Assembly: GCA_910579505.1 (NCBI GenBank)
Contig: CAJTTZ010000016.1
Span: 1-64,000, forward strand
Direction: 5' to 3'
DNA: 64,000 bases
From: an uncultured Lachnospiraceae bacterium
GTDB lineage: Bacteria > Bacillota > Clostridia > Lachnospirales > Lachnospiraceae
How positions within the stretch are numbered: position 1 is the stretch's first letter; the number at the start of each line of letters is the position of its first letter. This document shows positions 14,962 through 23,843 of the stretch, piece by piece. A program made the position numbers and the translations under genes. The notes under the pieces were generated by a model. The model had not been told where the DNA came from. It saw only the letters and a list, made by a program, of their open reading frames with translations, and made no database searches.

Positions 14962-15918
14962 TTATTCAAAATTTGCTAATTCTGTCTGAAAAAAGAAGGC
15001 GGCAAGAATCTCCTGATAACCTGCCCCGCTTTCGGCCATACACTCAGCCGCATATTGACTCATACCATATCCATGTCCCACTCCCGTCACATGAAAAACC
15101 GCCTGCTCCTCCCTGTCCATCTCAAACGATGCGGAAGGCAGGCCGAAAAGGTGGCGAAAAGTCTCCCCACCTATCTTTTCCTCCTCTCCGTTTTTGCCAA
15201 TATATGACACGCTCGTCATATATCCGGCTGCGTCAAAAGAAAATTTTCCGTCTTCCCAGAGAGTCTGCTCTTCAAAATCTCCCTCCAGAACGCCCCGCAG
15301 TTTCCCCAAATAATATTCCCGGTCCACTCTGACAACGCTTCGGTAATCCGGCGCCTCCCGATCCTGTTCACAGGGAACCGCAGCAAGATACGGACAGTCC
15401 TCATCCCCCGCGTCCCTGGTCGAACCGTTGCTCACCCTGAAATAGGACGCCCGGATCGGCTCGCCCCGATAGGTCAGAATCTTTCCCTCTGTCCCTTTCA
15501 CCGCCTGCCTGCTTCTTTTTAGGGAATCCTGCTGCCATGACCCATCTTTATAAAACCTTTCCAGCCCGTCCCCATCCACAACGACCCTGTTCACTCCCTG
15601 CTCTGCGAAAAGAAGCGCCAGTTCCGTCCGCAGAAGCACCGCCTGCGCTTTTCGCGCCTCGATCTCATACGTCCCCGGCATCACCAGACAAAGCCTGTAC
15701 GTCAGATACTCTTCCAGCGGCAGCTCCCATACCCCCCATTCCACGGACGCCTCCACCAGATACCCATCCCCCGATTTATTTTTTTTAAGACTCTCCGCGT
15801 CTTCCCCCACATGTCCCCAGAGACACGCACAGACATAAGGCAATAAAAAAACAAACAAAAGGAAGCTGCCCGCATCCCTTTTGTTTGCTTTTTTTGAAAC
15901 GATTCCATTTTTGTTCAT
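14962..15918 (-). CDS. spoIID: Stage II sporulation protein D (SpoIID), divergent active site
   Basis: SpoIID is a lytic transglycosylase of the mother-cell membrane that drives engulfment. The 318-residue protein has an N-terminal membrane segment, the landmark PLEEYLTYRL, then VMPGTYEIEARKAQAVLLRT, and the C-terminal GVGHGYGMSQYAAECMAESG. In B. subtilis SpoIID the residue before MP is the catalytic glutamate (xxSEMP); here it is valine (CLVMP). The YHSTSGG motif also appears altered to YFRVSNG. It may be an inactive or specialised paralogue. It is followed after 105 bases by the SpoIIQ-like gene. A hairpin overlaps its ribosome binding site. Confidence 0.82.
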   Translation of the reverse strand: MNKNGIVSKKANKRDAGSFLLFVFLLPYVCACLWGHVGEDAESLKKNKSGDGYLVEASVEWGVWELPLEEYLTYRLCLVMPGTYEIEARKAQAVLLRTELALLFAEQGVNRVVVDGDGLERFYKDGSWQQDSLKRSRQAVKGTEGKILTYRGEPIRASYFRVSNGSTRDAGDEDCPYLAAVPCEQDREAPDYRSVVRVDREYYLGKLRGVLEGDFEEQTLWEDGKFSFDAAGYMTSVSYIGKNGEEEKIGGETFRHLFGLPSASFEMDREEQAVFHVTGVGHGYGMSQYAAECMAESGAGYQEILAAFFFQTELANFE

Positions 15919-15922
15919 GTGA

Positions 15923-15945
15923 CACCCCGCATAAATCCTATGCGG
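15923..15945 (-). promoter_or_regulatory. Hairpin overlapping the spoIID ribosome binding site
   Basis: CCGCATA and TATGCGG (15927-15933 with 15939-15945, 5-base loop) form a stem on the minus strand. Its last two G residues belong to the GGGG Shine-Dalgarno stretch at 15925-15928, seven to ten bases before the spoIID ATG. Folding could limit translation. It might instead be the end of a terminator for the upstream gene, although no T-run follows. Confidence 0.4.
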
Positions 15946-15965
15946 ATGTCCTGTCTTTTATGATA

Positions 15966-17033
15966 TTATGTTTTTTCATTATAAACCGCCATATCCAACT
16001 GCTGCAGCGTGGAAACCGTCCCGTTTTCATACAGGAAAATACCCGTCTTGCGGATCATGGCGTTTGTCTCATTGGTCTTTTCGGCATTCAGCGAAAACTG
16101 TGTGCCAATCCGGGAAAGGCCGATGGCTCCCACTCCCAGATCTGAAAGATGATACATCTTATCCTCTCCGTTCTCGTCCTTTGTCCAGATCAAAAGCTTC
16201 TCCCATATGGGGTCCGCCTCATCAATCCAGCCGTTACCGTCCAGATCATACTTGGAAAGATCTTTGAAGCCGTCGCCGCTCTTTGTGCCAAAAAGTTCGC
16301 TGCCGTCATTGATCTGTCCGTCTCCGTTCAGATCAAGGGCCAAAAAGCCGCTGCCCGTCTGCAGGCTCGAAATCTCTTCCTCCTCACCGTCACAGTCCAG
16401 ATCAAAGAAAAACTTCTGATCGGAAACCTGTGCGATATTGGTATTCAGGTTTATTACCAGTGGATCTTTAAACGTCTTTATGGATGTAACCACATTCTCC
16501 TCATAATACTCTTCAAATCTGCGGCTCATACCAAACTCGAGATTGAAGGACAGCTCCCTCCCGTCCGCAGTTTTCACCGTACCCTGCGTGGCAAAGGTGG
16601 TATGTTCCTCTTCCATGTGATATCGCTGCATCTGATAACCCTGCACCGTATACATGGTTGAACCGCCTGCTGCGGCTATGGGGCTGTTCTGCATACTCCG
16701 CTTCCCACGAAACCGAAACAGAAGTTCCATCAGAAATTCCACACACTGCTGTTTGATGCTGCGCACGGCTTCCTGCTCGTCGTTTCTCGTGGAAATTTGC
16801 CATCCGCCTGTCACGTTGCGCATATGTGCGGAGAGGTCTTCCAGATTCGTCTTTTCCTTGTCAGTTCCCTCTCCGGCAGTTTTCTCTCCAGTGCCAAGCT
16901 GATTCTCAAAGAGAGAATTTAATCCTTCCTTTCCGCCCGCAAACGTGCCGCCGACAAATCTGGCGCTCGCGCTGGTCACGGAACGGCTGGTTCTGGAGGA
17001 CTGCATCCCTATGGTACCGGAATTAATTATCAA
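15966..17033 (-). CDS. Protein with EF-hand-like calcium loops, function unknown
   Basis: A 355-residue protein with no signal peptide or membrane segment. The N-terminus is rich in S, T, G and R. The C-terminal half carries acidic calcium-loop motifs: FDLDCDGEEEEI, LDLNGDGQINDGSELFG and YDLDGNGWIDEADPIWEKL. This spacing resembles the EF-hand/dockerin-like calcium proteins common in Clostridia and in VCBS-type secreted proteins. LIWTKDENGEDKMYHLSDLG continues the domain. It is transcribed just before spoIID, 47 bases away, but nothing links it to sporulation. Its export route, if any, is not visible. Confidence 0.65.
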   Translation of the reverse strand: MIINSGTIGMQSSRTSRSVTSASARFVGGTFAGGKEGLNSLFENQLGTGEKTAGEGTDKEKTNLEDLSAHMRNVTGGWQISTRNDEQEAVRSIKQQCVEFLMELLFRFRGKRSMQNSPIAAAGGSTMYTVQGYQMQRYHMEEEHTTFATQGTVKTADGRELSFNLEFGMSRRFEEYYEENVVTSIKTFKDPLVINLNTNIAQVSDQKFFFDLDCDGEEEEISSLQTGSGFLALDLNGDGQINDGSELFGTKSGDGFKDLSKYDLDGNGWIDEADPIWEKLLIWTKDENGEDKMYHLSDLGVGAIGLSRIGTQFSLNAEKTNETNAMIRKTGIFLYENGTVSTLQQLDMAVYNEKT

Positions 17034-17111
17034 TGTTCCCTCCTTTTTGTATAAGACCGTATTTTACGCCTGCCTGTGCACCAGACAGCGCCTTCCCTGA
17101 CGCCTGGACAT

Positions 17112-17160
17112 AAAAAAGACGGCACTCTTACGGAAATTCCTTTTCCCTAAAAATACCGTC
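17112..17160 (-). terminator. Terminator after the LamG-type gene
   Basis: On the minus strand GACGG (17156-17160) pairs with CCGTC (17118-17122), extended imperfectly inward, and is followed by TTTTTT (17112-17117). It lies in the 234-base gap downstream of the LamG-domain gene. Nothing else is seen in the gap. Confidence 0.5.
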
Positions 17161-17267
17161 CCTGGTCTCTACATCATTCAAATTCCAGAAAAGCAGACCC
17201 TGGCCGCGGGCTGCCTCCCTGTAATTTATATATCGGAACTTTTCTGATATACTTAACACTTTCATGC

Positions 17268-18254
17268 CTAAGAAGCAATGTATGCCGTATACATGCTGCT
17301 GATCTGGCTCTCATCCAGCACCTGTTTCCATATATGCACCTCGTCGTAGCTGGCGCGGAACAGTTCGTCACAGCAGCTGATCCCCAGATAGGCATACACG
17401 TTCTCCTCGTCCATGTTCAGCAGGGAGACTTCCCCGGAACCAACCATCTCGCTGTTCAGATACAGATACCCCATCGCTCTTCCCTCTTCTCCCAAAAGTT
17501 CAGAAGCGTCCACGCATACAGTTATGTAAACCCACTCATTCAGGTTTATACATCTCTTCTGGTCCATAGAAGGTCGCACCTCGCAGGAATTATTCAGAAT
17601 TGCGTCGATGGTATTAAAAATCGGCACAACCTGCTCTCCCTCCTCCGTGGTTTTTCTGTTGATAGAGAGATAACTCTGGCTTCCTCCCACATCCATCAGA
17701 TGGGAGCCAATCAGCAGAAACGGCGACCAGTCAAACAGCTCGTCCGCGCGGAACCAGAAAGAAATCGTATAGGATTCGTTCAAAGGCTCCACGCCCTGCA
17801 GCGCCACACCGTAGCTGCCGTCCAGATAAAGCGCATCTCCCTCGACCCCCTCCGTAAACAGGGGGAACACATCCTCAGACGGCTCCGGGTAGGTGCCGTC
17901 ATTATACCGGTTTACATCCCCGGCCCTTGTCACCACAACCGCGTCAGTCAGCTTCCCGTTAAAGGAATAGCTGTAGTCCGCCTTGGGGACATTGCCCAGA
18001 AGCACATCATTGATGATCTCCTTGGAGGAGGAGTCTACTTCCGGCTTTTCCGGCTCCAATCCCGGCAGTGCAACATTCGCCAGGGCATCCGCGGTAAATT
18101 CATCTGCCGGCATGCTCTCCTGCCTGTCCCTATTTCGCTGTGTCCTGCTCTGCTGCGCTTCATAAATCAGCGCAGCCACCACGATCAGAACAATCAAAAT
18201 TGAGACGAGAGGGCGCACAACACCCCCTGCCTCTTTTTTCACCCCGTTAAACAT
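17268..18254 (-). CDS. Membrane-anchored LamG/concanavalin-like domain protein
   Basis: About 328 residues. One N-terminal membrane segment (PLVSILIVLIVVAALIYEAQ) is followed by an S/E-rich stalk and a laminin-G/concanavalin-like beta sandwich at about residues 110-330. The landmarks are VEGDALYLDGSYGVALQGVE, ESYTISFWFRADELFDWSPF and ASYDEVHIWKQVLDESQIS. Such domains bind carbohydrate or protein on the cell surface. The start is either ATG 18254, with AGGGGG only three bases away, or GTG 18272 without a clear ribosome site. Ligand unknown; no operon partner is evident. Confidence 0.75.
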   Translation of the reverse strand: MFNGVKKEAGGVVRPLVSILIVLIVVAALIYEAQQSRTQRNRDRQESMPADEFTADALANVALPGLEPEKPEVDSSSKEIINDVLLGNVPKADYSYSFNGKLTDAVVVTRAGDVNRYNDGTYPEPSEDVFPLFTEGVEGDALYLDGSYGVALQGVEPLNESYTISFWFRADELFDWSPFLLIGSHLMDVGGSQSYLSINRKTTEEGEQVVPIFNTIDAILNNSCEVRPSMDQKRCINLNEWVYITVCVDASELLGEEGRAMGYLYLNSEMVGSGEVSLLNMDEENVYAYLGISCCDELFRASYDEVHIWKQVLDESQISSMYTAYIAS

Positions 18255-18342
18255 AATCCCCCTAATTGTCACGACGCCAAAGTCCGTGCGTCATGTAAAA
18301 CTTCGTACTTCTTATCGGCACATCCGCTGTTAACAGGCTTTA

Positions 18343-20643
18343 TCACACTTCTACCCTGTTGTAATTGATAAGGCAGCCCTTTAAAATAATCTGTCTCTCC
18401 TCGTCTGTCAGTTCACCCAGTGTCAGGGTAAACGGCTGAAGCGTTCCTTCATCCACACATACCCGGTAAGCTTCGATGGCCGCTGCCTTCTCCTCCACCG
18501 CCTTACGGATGCCCGGGAAAAACAGGTAGTCCAAGTTCTTAAAAGGCAGTTTTCCCGCCTCGATCAGAAACGGCAGCATCCCCCAGTTGATCAGATTGGA
18601 ACGATATCTCTTGGTCGCGTACTCGTTGGCGATATTCGCCCACCCGCCAAGCACCTTCTGGCAGCTTGCCGCCTGTTCCCTGGCGGAACCGTCGCCCGGT
18701 TTTACCGCAAAGATTGTGGAACCGAACCCGGTATTTTCATGGGACGCGTCCTCAAAAGTTTTCCTGACCACATCCATCACCGGCTTTACGTCAGGGTGTG
18801 CCTGGCAGGGATGCTCTCCCTGCATTCTGGCCTTCTCCGCCCTCTGGATATCCTTTGCCCGTCCCACATATTCAGGATCTTTTCTGGACAGCGTAAACTC
18901 CGCAAGTCCCAGCGGGTTAGAACGGTAGGAAGAAGTTTCCCCGGAAGGAATCAGCTCGTCCGTCGTGGTAACAGGATCGTGAATCTCCGACACCACCCGC
19001 AGTACCAGATTCTCCGGCAGCGCGCCCATGGCCGGCCAGTCCTTGATATTCGGTCCAAACTGAATCTCCACGCTCTCGTCCGCTGCGCCTTTGGAATCGA
19101 AAACGCGGTTCTTGTAAATATTCGCGTCAAAATGATATTTATATCTTCCGATTTCCCCGTCAAACTCGGTTGCCGGCGTGAGCATACCCCTGTTCGCCGC
19201 CGTAGCCGCAATGGATCTTGCGTCCATAAGCGCCACGGAAGAAATCTGTCCGTTCTGCAGCTTAGAGCCCTCCCTGTTGGGGAAGTTTCTTGTGGAATGG
19301 CGGATGCTGAACGCATTGTTTGCCGGCGTATCGCCCGCGCCGAAGCAGGGACCGCAGAAAGCGGTTTTTAGTACCGCGCCCGTCTCTAAAATCGCCGCCG
19401 CACAGCCATTTTTGATCAGTTCCATATACACGGGCATAGAAGCCGGGTACACACTCAACGTAAAGCCGTCCGAACCGATATAGGAACCGCGCAGGATATC
19501 GGCCGCCGCACAGATATTCTCAAATCCGCCGCCCGCACAGCCCGCGATAATACCCTGGTCTACCATAAATTTACCGTCCACAACCTTATCCTGTAAAGAA
19601 TAAGGCACTGCGCCGTCCAGACTGACTTTCGCCCGCTCCTCCACATCGTGAAGCACATCTTTGAGGTTCGCGTTCACCTCGTCAATGGTGTAAGTATTGC
19701 TCGGGTGGAAAGGCATGGCAATCATAGGACGGACTTTCGACAGATCCACTGTAATCATGCCGTCGTAATAAGCGACCTCTCCGGGGTTTAACTCCTTATA
19801 TTCCTCTTTTCTACCGTGAATCTCATAAAACTCCCTGATCTGCTCGTCAGTCCGCCAGATGGAGGACAGGCAGGTGGTCTCCGTGGTCATCACGTCGATA
19901 CCGATACGGAAGTCCGCGCTCAGGGAGGCAACGCCCGGTCCCACAAACTCCATTACCTTATTTTTTACATAACCGTTGCCGAATACCGCGCCGATAATGG
20001 CAAGCGCCACATCCTGAGGACCGACGCCCTTCACGGGTTCGCCTGTCAGATACACGCCGATCACGCCGGGCATATTGATATCGTAAGTCTGGGACAGAAG
20101 CTGTTTTACAAGTTCCGGTCCGCCTTCTCCCATTGCCATCGTGCCGAGCGCGCCATACCTTGTGTGGGAGTCGGAGCCCAAAATCATCCTGCCGCCGCCC
20201 GCGAGCATTTCCCTTGCATACTGGTGAATGACTGCCTGATGGGGAGGTACATAAACGCCGCCGTACCTCTTGGCACAGGTGAGCCCGAACATATGGTCAT
20301 CCTCATTGATCGTGCCCCCCACCGCGCAAAGGGAATTGTGGCAGTTGGTAAGCACATAGGGGATCGGGAATCTGGTCAGCCCTGATGCGCGAGCCGTCTG
20401 GATAATCCCCACGAAAGTAATGTCGTGGGAAGTCAGTTTATCAAATTTTATCTTTAATTTCTCCATATTGCCGGACGTGTTATGGGATTCCAGAATGCCG
20501 TAGGCGATGGTATTCTTCGCCGCCTCGCTCTTCGATACGTCCCGCCCGGTCTTATTTTTAATCTTCGCTGCAGCGTCCGCATCGTCCGAAATGATTTCCG
20601 TCCCGTTTAACAGATACGCGCCGCCCTGTGTCAATTCAATCAT
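18343..20643 (-). CDS. Aconitase-family hydratase (YbhJ-like)
   Basis: A 766-residue member of the aconitase superfamily. The iron-sulfur ligands are visible as GCAGGGFENICAAADIL (equivalent to the GSCTNSS region) and CGPCFGAGDTP. LGSDSHTRYGALGTMAMGEG is the highly conserved substrate block, and the swivel domain is C-terminal. The overall layout resembles E. coli YbhJ, a hydratase of unknown substrate, more than canonical AcnA or AcnB; whether it isomerises citrate is not settled. ATG 20643 has GGAGG six bases upstream and starts at the conserved MIELTQGGAY; 12 more residues are open upstream. It lies 101 bases after hflX. Confidence 0.82.
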   Translation of the reverse strand: MIELTQGGAYLLNGTEIISDDADAAAKIKNKTGRDVSKSEAAKNTIAYGILESHNTSGNMEKLKIKFDKLTSHDITFVGIIQTARASGLTRFPIPYVLTNCHNSLCAVGGTINEDDHMFGLTCAKRYGGVYVPPHQAVIHQYAREMLAGGGRMILGSDSHTRYGALGTMAMGEGGPELVKQLLSQTYDINMPGVIGVYLTGEPVKGVGPQDVALAIIGAVFGNGYVKNKVMEFVGPGVASLSADFRIGIDVMTTETTCLSSIWRTDEQIREFYEIHGRKEEYKELNPGEVAYYDGMITVDLSKVRPMIAMPFHPSNTYTIDEVNANLKDVLHDVEERAKVSLDGAVPYSLQDKVVDGKFMVDQGIIAGCAGGGFENICAAADILRGSYIGSDGFTLSVYPASMPVYMELIKNGCAAAILETGAVLKTAFCGPCFGAGDTPANNAFSIRHSTRNFPNREGSKLQNGQISSVALMDARSIAATAANRGMLTPATEFDGEIGRYKYHFDANIYKNRVFDSKGAADESVEIQFGPNIKDWPAMGALPENLVLRVVSEIHDPVTTTDELIPSGETSSYRSNPLGLAEFTLSRKDPEYVGRAKDIQRAEKARMQGEHPCQAHPDVKPVMDVVRKTFEDASHENTGFGSTIFAVKPGDGSAREQAASCQKVLGGWANIANEYATKRYRSNLINWGMLPFLIEAGKLPFKNLDYLFFPGIRKAVEEKAAAIEAYRVCVDEGTLQPFTLTLGELTDEERQIILKGCLINYNRVEV

Positions 20644-20744
20644 ACGCTCCTCCATGTCTGTGTCATTCTTTTTCTCCAACTACCAAATTATTATAAAGGA
20701 TATGGGCCGCAGGTGCAACACACTTCCCAATAACCGTCTTTTAA

Positions 20745-22103
20745 TCACTCCTGCGCATACTTCCTATAGTACCCGTAGTCCTCCTTTTTACAGTTCACCC
20801 GCATCCGCACGCCTTCCTCCGCGTACTCCGTTTCGAAGACCACCGCGTTCTCATTCAGATAAGAAACCGCCCTGCCGTCCGCATAGGGAATCAAAAACGT
20901 ACACTCTTTATACCCGCCGGAAAGCTTCTCCTCGATCAGGCAGACCAGTTCCTCCATCCCGATCCGCTTCTTTGCAGACAGATAAATCCCCTCGCCGGAG
21001 ATTCCCTCACATGCGCCTACGGCCAATTCGCCATGCGCCTTTGTCATCACAGGTAAATGTGCAGTCAGCTCCTCTGCAGGCACCCCGGAAAGGCCCGGCA
21101 GCGCATCCGTGGAAACCAGATCCGACTTATTGTAAATATAAAGCATGGGAACACCGTCCGCCTGCAGCTTCTTTAAAGTCTGGTTCGTGACGGCGATCTG
21201 CTCCTTATAATGTTCGTCGCTGTAATCCACCACCTGTATGAGGAGGTCGGCCTCTTTCGCCTCCTCCAGGGTAGACTGGAAAGCCTCCACCAGATTATGG
21301 GGCAGTTTGTGGATAAATCCTACCGTATCCGACAGCAGGAACGCATGGTGGTCCGGCGGCATGATTTTTCGCACAGTCGTATCCAGCGTGGCAAAGAGCA
21401 TATCCTTTTCCAGAACATGTTTCTCCGTATCTTCCCCCTCATCCGCGCCGTAAAGGTCGAGCATGGCGTTTAACAGCGTGGATTTGCCCGCGTTGGTATA
21501 ACCCACCAGCGCGACTCTCGGAAGCCCCGATTTCACGCGGCGTTTTCTCTGTGTCTCCCTCTCGTTCCCCACTTCCTTCAATTCCCGCCGAAGCTCCGCC
21601 AGCCTCTTTTCCAGTACACGCCTGTCCAGTTCCAGTTTCGTCTCCCCGGCGCCCCTGCTGCTCATGGAGCCGCTGGCGCCGCCCTGGCGGGAGAGCGCCG
21701 CGTGGAGCCCTACCAGCCTGGGCAGCATATACTGCAGCCTCGCCACCTCCACCTGCAGCTTTGCCTCTCTCGACCTCGCCCTTCTCGCAAAGATATCCAG
21801 AATCAGCGCGCTTCTGTCCAGAATCGGCTTCTCCAGACGCTCCTGCAGATTCCGCATCTGCATCGGGGAGAGGGAATTGTCAAAAATGATGACATCCGCG
21901 CCCAGGTCCTGCGCCATCTGCCTGACCTCGTCCACCTTGCCCGTTCCGATATAGAAAGCCTTGTGCACCGCGTCAAGTGTCTGGGAAGTCACGCCCGCCA
22001 CTTCCATATCGCACGCCTCCGCCAGTGCACCGAGTTCTTCCAGCGAGGTCAGATAGTCCTCCCCGTCATTTAAGTTGGCGCCAACCAGCAAAACTCGTTC
22101 CAT
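20745..22103 (-). CDS. hflX: Ribosome-associated GTPase HflX
   Basis: HflX is a GTPase that splits stalled or heat-damaged ribosomes. It has 452 residues. The N-terminal HflX domain (YIGTGKVDEV, IIFDNSLSPMQMRNL) and the arginine-rich linker helix are followed by the G domain: GYTNAGKSTLLN (G1), the DTTVRK switch (G2), SDTVGFIHKLPHNLV (G3) and YNKSDL (G4). The C-terminal domain ends with a short tail. It starts four bases after the Hsp70 gene, so the two are very likely co-transcribed, which fits a protein-quality-control role. Confidence 0.95.
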   Translation of the reverse strand: MERVLLVGANLNDGEDYLTSLEELGALAEACDMEVAGVTSQTLDAVHKAFYIGTGKVDEVRQMAQDLGADVIIFDNSLSPMQMRNLQERLEKPILDRSALILDIFARRARSREAKLQVEVARLQYMLPRLVGLHAALSRQGGASGSMSSRGAGETKLELDRRVLEKRLAELRRELKEVGNERETQRKRRVKSGLPRVALVGYTNAGKSTLLNAMLDLYGADEGEDTEKHVLEKDMLFATLDTTVRKIMPPDHHAFLLSDTVGFIHKLPHNLVEAFQSTLEEAKEADLLIQVVDYSDEHYKEQIAVTNQTLKKLQADGVPMLYIYNKSDLVSTDALPGLSGVPAEELTAHLPVMTKAHGELAVGACEGISGEGIYLSAKKRIGMEELVCLIEEKLSGGYKECTFLIPYADGRAVSYLNENAVVFETEYAEEGVRMRVNCKKEDYGYYRKYAQE

Positions 22104-22107
22104 GATT

Positions 22108-23799
22108 TTAAAACTCCTCTAATTCTTTCAAGAACTCCCTAAATGCCTCTTTTGCCCGCTCGATTGTCCCCGGGTCATACGTGTTTAATGCCTGCTCGTA
22201 CTTGTGAAGCTCCTGTGATATGAAATATCTTTTGTCGCCCAGGCTCTCCTCATACATCCGCTCGCCCAGTGTGAGAAGGTACTTGTTCTCCTCCCTGTCC
22301 CTTGGATGAATTTTTAAATAGGACAGCGTCTCAAAACGCGCCTTAATTTCCTCCGGCGTCATATCCGCGTTTTTGCCGCCGAAAACCTGTTTTTCCCTCT
22401 TCCCGGTGGACACTACCTTTACTTCCACCTCCAGAATGGAATTGATATCGTAAGTGTAGGTGACGTCCACCGACTCCTCTCCCGCAGGGGCAGACGGCAC
22501 TTCTATATTCAACTCGCCAAGGGAAAGATTGTTTTTGGCAAAGCGGCTCTCTCCCTGCAGTACATTGACCCGAATTTTAGTCTGATCATCCCGCACCGTA
22601 TAGAGCCTTTCCGTCCGGCTTGCCGGAATAATCGTATTCCTCTCGATAATCGGGCAGAACACGCCGTTCTCGAAATAGCCTTTCTCCCATTCCCTGACCA
22701 CTTCCGTACCGAGCGTAAAAGGGCAGACGTCAGTGAGGATAACCTCTTTGATCGCCTCTTTCCTCTCCTTCATGGCGCCCTGAATCGCCGCGCCGAGAGC
22801 CACCGCCTCATCGGGATTGATGTTGGTATCGGGTATCACCCGGAAAAGTTTGCTCACAAACCGGCGGATGACCGGGCTCTTGGTCGCCCCGCCAACCAGC
22901 ACCACCTTGTCGATATCGGAAAGCCGGATATGCGCGTCGGAGAGGCTGCGCCGCACAGGCTGCCTGATCTTCTCAAGCAGTTCCTCGCAGGCATTTTCGT
23001 AAGCGGAAAGCTCCACCGTAAAGGAAAACACTTCCTCGCCAATCTTGCACTCCATAACAGAAGTCTTCCCCTCCGAGAAGCCGATCTTGCATTTGTCAGC
23101 CTGTTTATGGATATGCCGCAGTGTCTTTGCGTCAAGCGTTAGTCTGTCAAACTGCGGGAATTTCTCAAAAAACATCTCCTCCAGCACATTTGTAAAGTCC
23201 TCGCCGCCAAGGAAGTTATCCCCCGCCACGGCGCGCACTTCCAGAATGCTGTCAATCCGCTCCAATACCGACACATCAAAGGTGCCGCCTCCTAAGTCAA
23301 ACACCAGAAACCGCATATGTCCCTGACTCTGATACAGTCCGTATGCGATTGCCGCCGCCGTCGGCTCGCTGATGATCCGCTCCACCTTAAGCCCCGCCAG
23401 TTCCCCGGCTCTTCTGGTGGCACGCCGCCTCTCGTCGTTGAAATAGGCAGGCACACTGATCACCGCCTCCGTGACAGGCTCTCCCAGAAAGCTTTCCGCA
23501 TCTTCCTTAAGCGCGCGAAGCACAAAGGAAGAGAGTTCCTCCGCCGTGAAGGTTTTATGCAGAAGGCTAAACTTCCTGCCGCTGCCCATATCCCTCTTAA
23601 AGACGGATGCCGCGCTGCCCGGGTAGAGCAGTCCCCTCTCCACCGCCAGGTCACCCACATAAATCTGCTCTTCTTCATCCATGCTCACCACAGAGGGCGT
23701 CAGCCTCCTGCCGAGGCGGTTCGGTATGATCTGCGGTCCTTCCTCCGTGAAATACGCCGCCAGACTGTTTGTCGTTCCCAAGTCAATTCCGATAATCAT
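22108..23799 (-). CDS. Short Hsp70 chaperone (HscC-like)
   Basis: A 563-residue Hsp70, shorter than DnaK (about 610-640) because the C-terminal lid is reduced, as in E. coli HscC. ATPase motifs are intact: IGIDLGTTNSLAAYF (phosphate 1), VISVPAYFNDERRRATRRAG, LVFDLGGGTFDVSVL (phosphate 2) and VVLVGGATKSPVIRRF (adenosine). The substrate-binding beta domain and a short helical tail follow. The gene upstream encodes a J-like/TPR protein 44 bases away, matching the HscC-DjlB/DjlC pairing idea, and hflX follows. It is distinct from the housekeeping dnaK locus, since grpE and dnaJ are absent. Confidence 0.9.
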   Translation of the reverse strand: MIIGIDLGTTNSLAAYFTEEGPQIIPNRLGRRLTPSVVSMDEEEQIYVGDLAVERGLLYPGSAASVFKRDMGSGRKFSLLHKTFTAEELSSFVLRALKEDAESFLGEPVTEAVISVPAYFNDERRRATRRAGELAGLKVERIISEPTAAAIAYGLYQSQGHMRFLVFDLGGGTFDVSVLERIDSILEVRAVAGDNFLGGEDFTNVLEEMFFEKFPQFDRLTLDAKTLRHIHKQADKCKIGFSEGKTSVMECKIGEEVFSFTVELSAYENACEELLEKIRQPVRRSLSDAHIRLSDIDKVVLVGGATKSPVIRRFVSKLFRVIPDTNINPDEAVALGAAIQGAMKERKEAIKEVILTDVCPFTLGTEVVREWEKGYFENGVFCPIIERNTIIPASRTERLYTVRDDQTKIRVNVLQGESRFAKNNLSLGELNIEVPSAPAGEESVDVTYTYDINSILEVEVKVVSTGKREKQVFGGKNADMTPEEIKARFETLSYLKIHPRDREENKYLLTLGERMYEESLGDKRYFISQELHKYEQALNTYDPGTIERAKEAFREFLKELEEF

Positions 23800-23843
23800 G
23801 TTTGCTCAAATCCCTTCGTTCTCTCTGTTTTATGCCATGCCCA

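Noticed and set aside
12988..14979. A 663-codon open frame on the + strand
   Set aside because: It is antisense to the amidohydrolase and SpoIIQ-like genes, which have conserved motifs and ribosome sites; the product is histidine- and arginine-rich with no recognisable domain.
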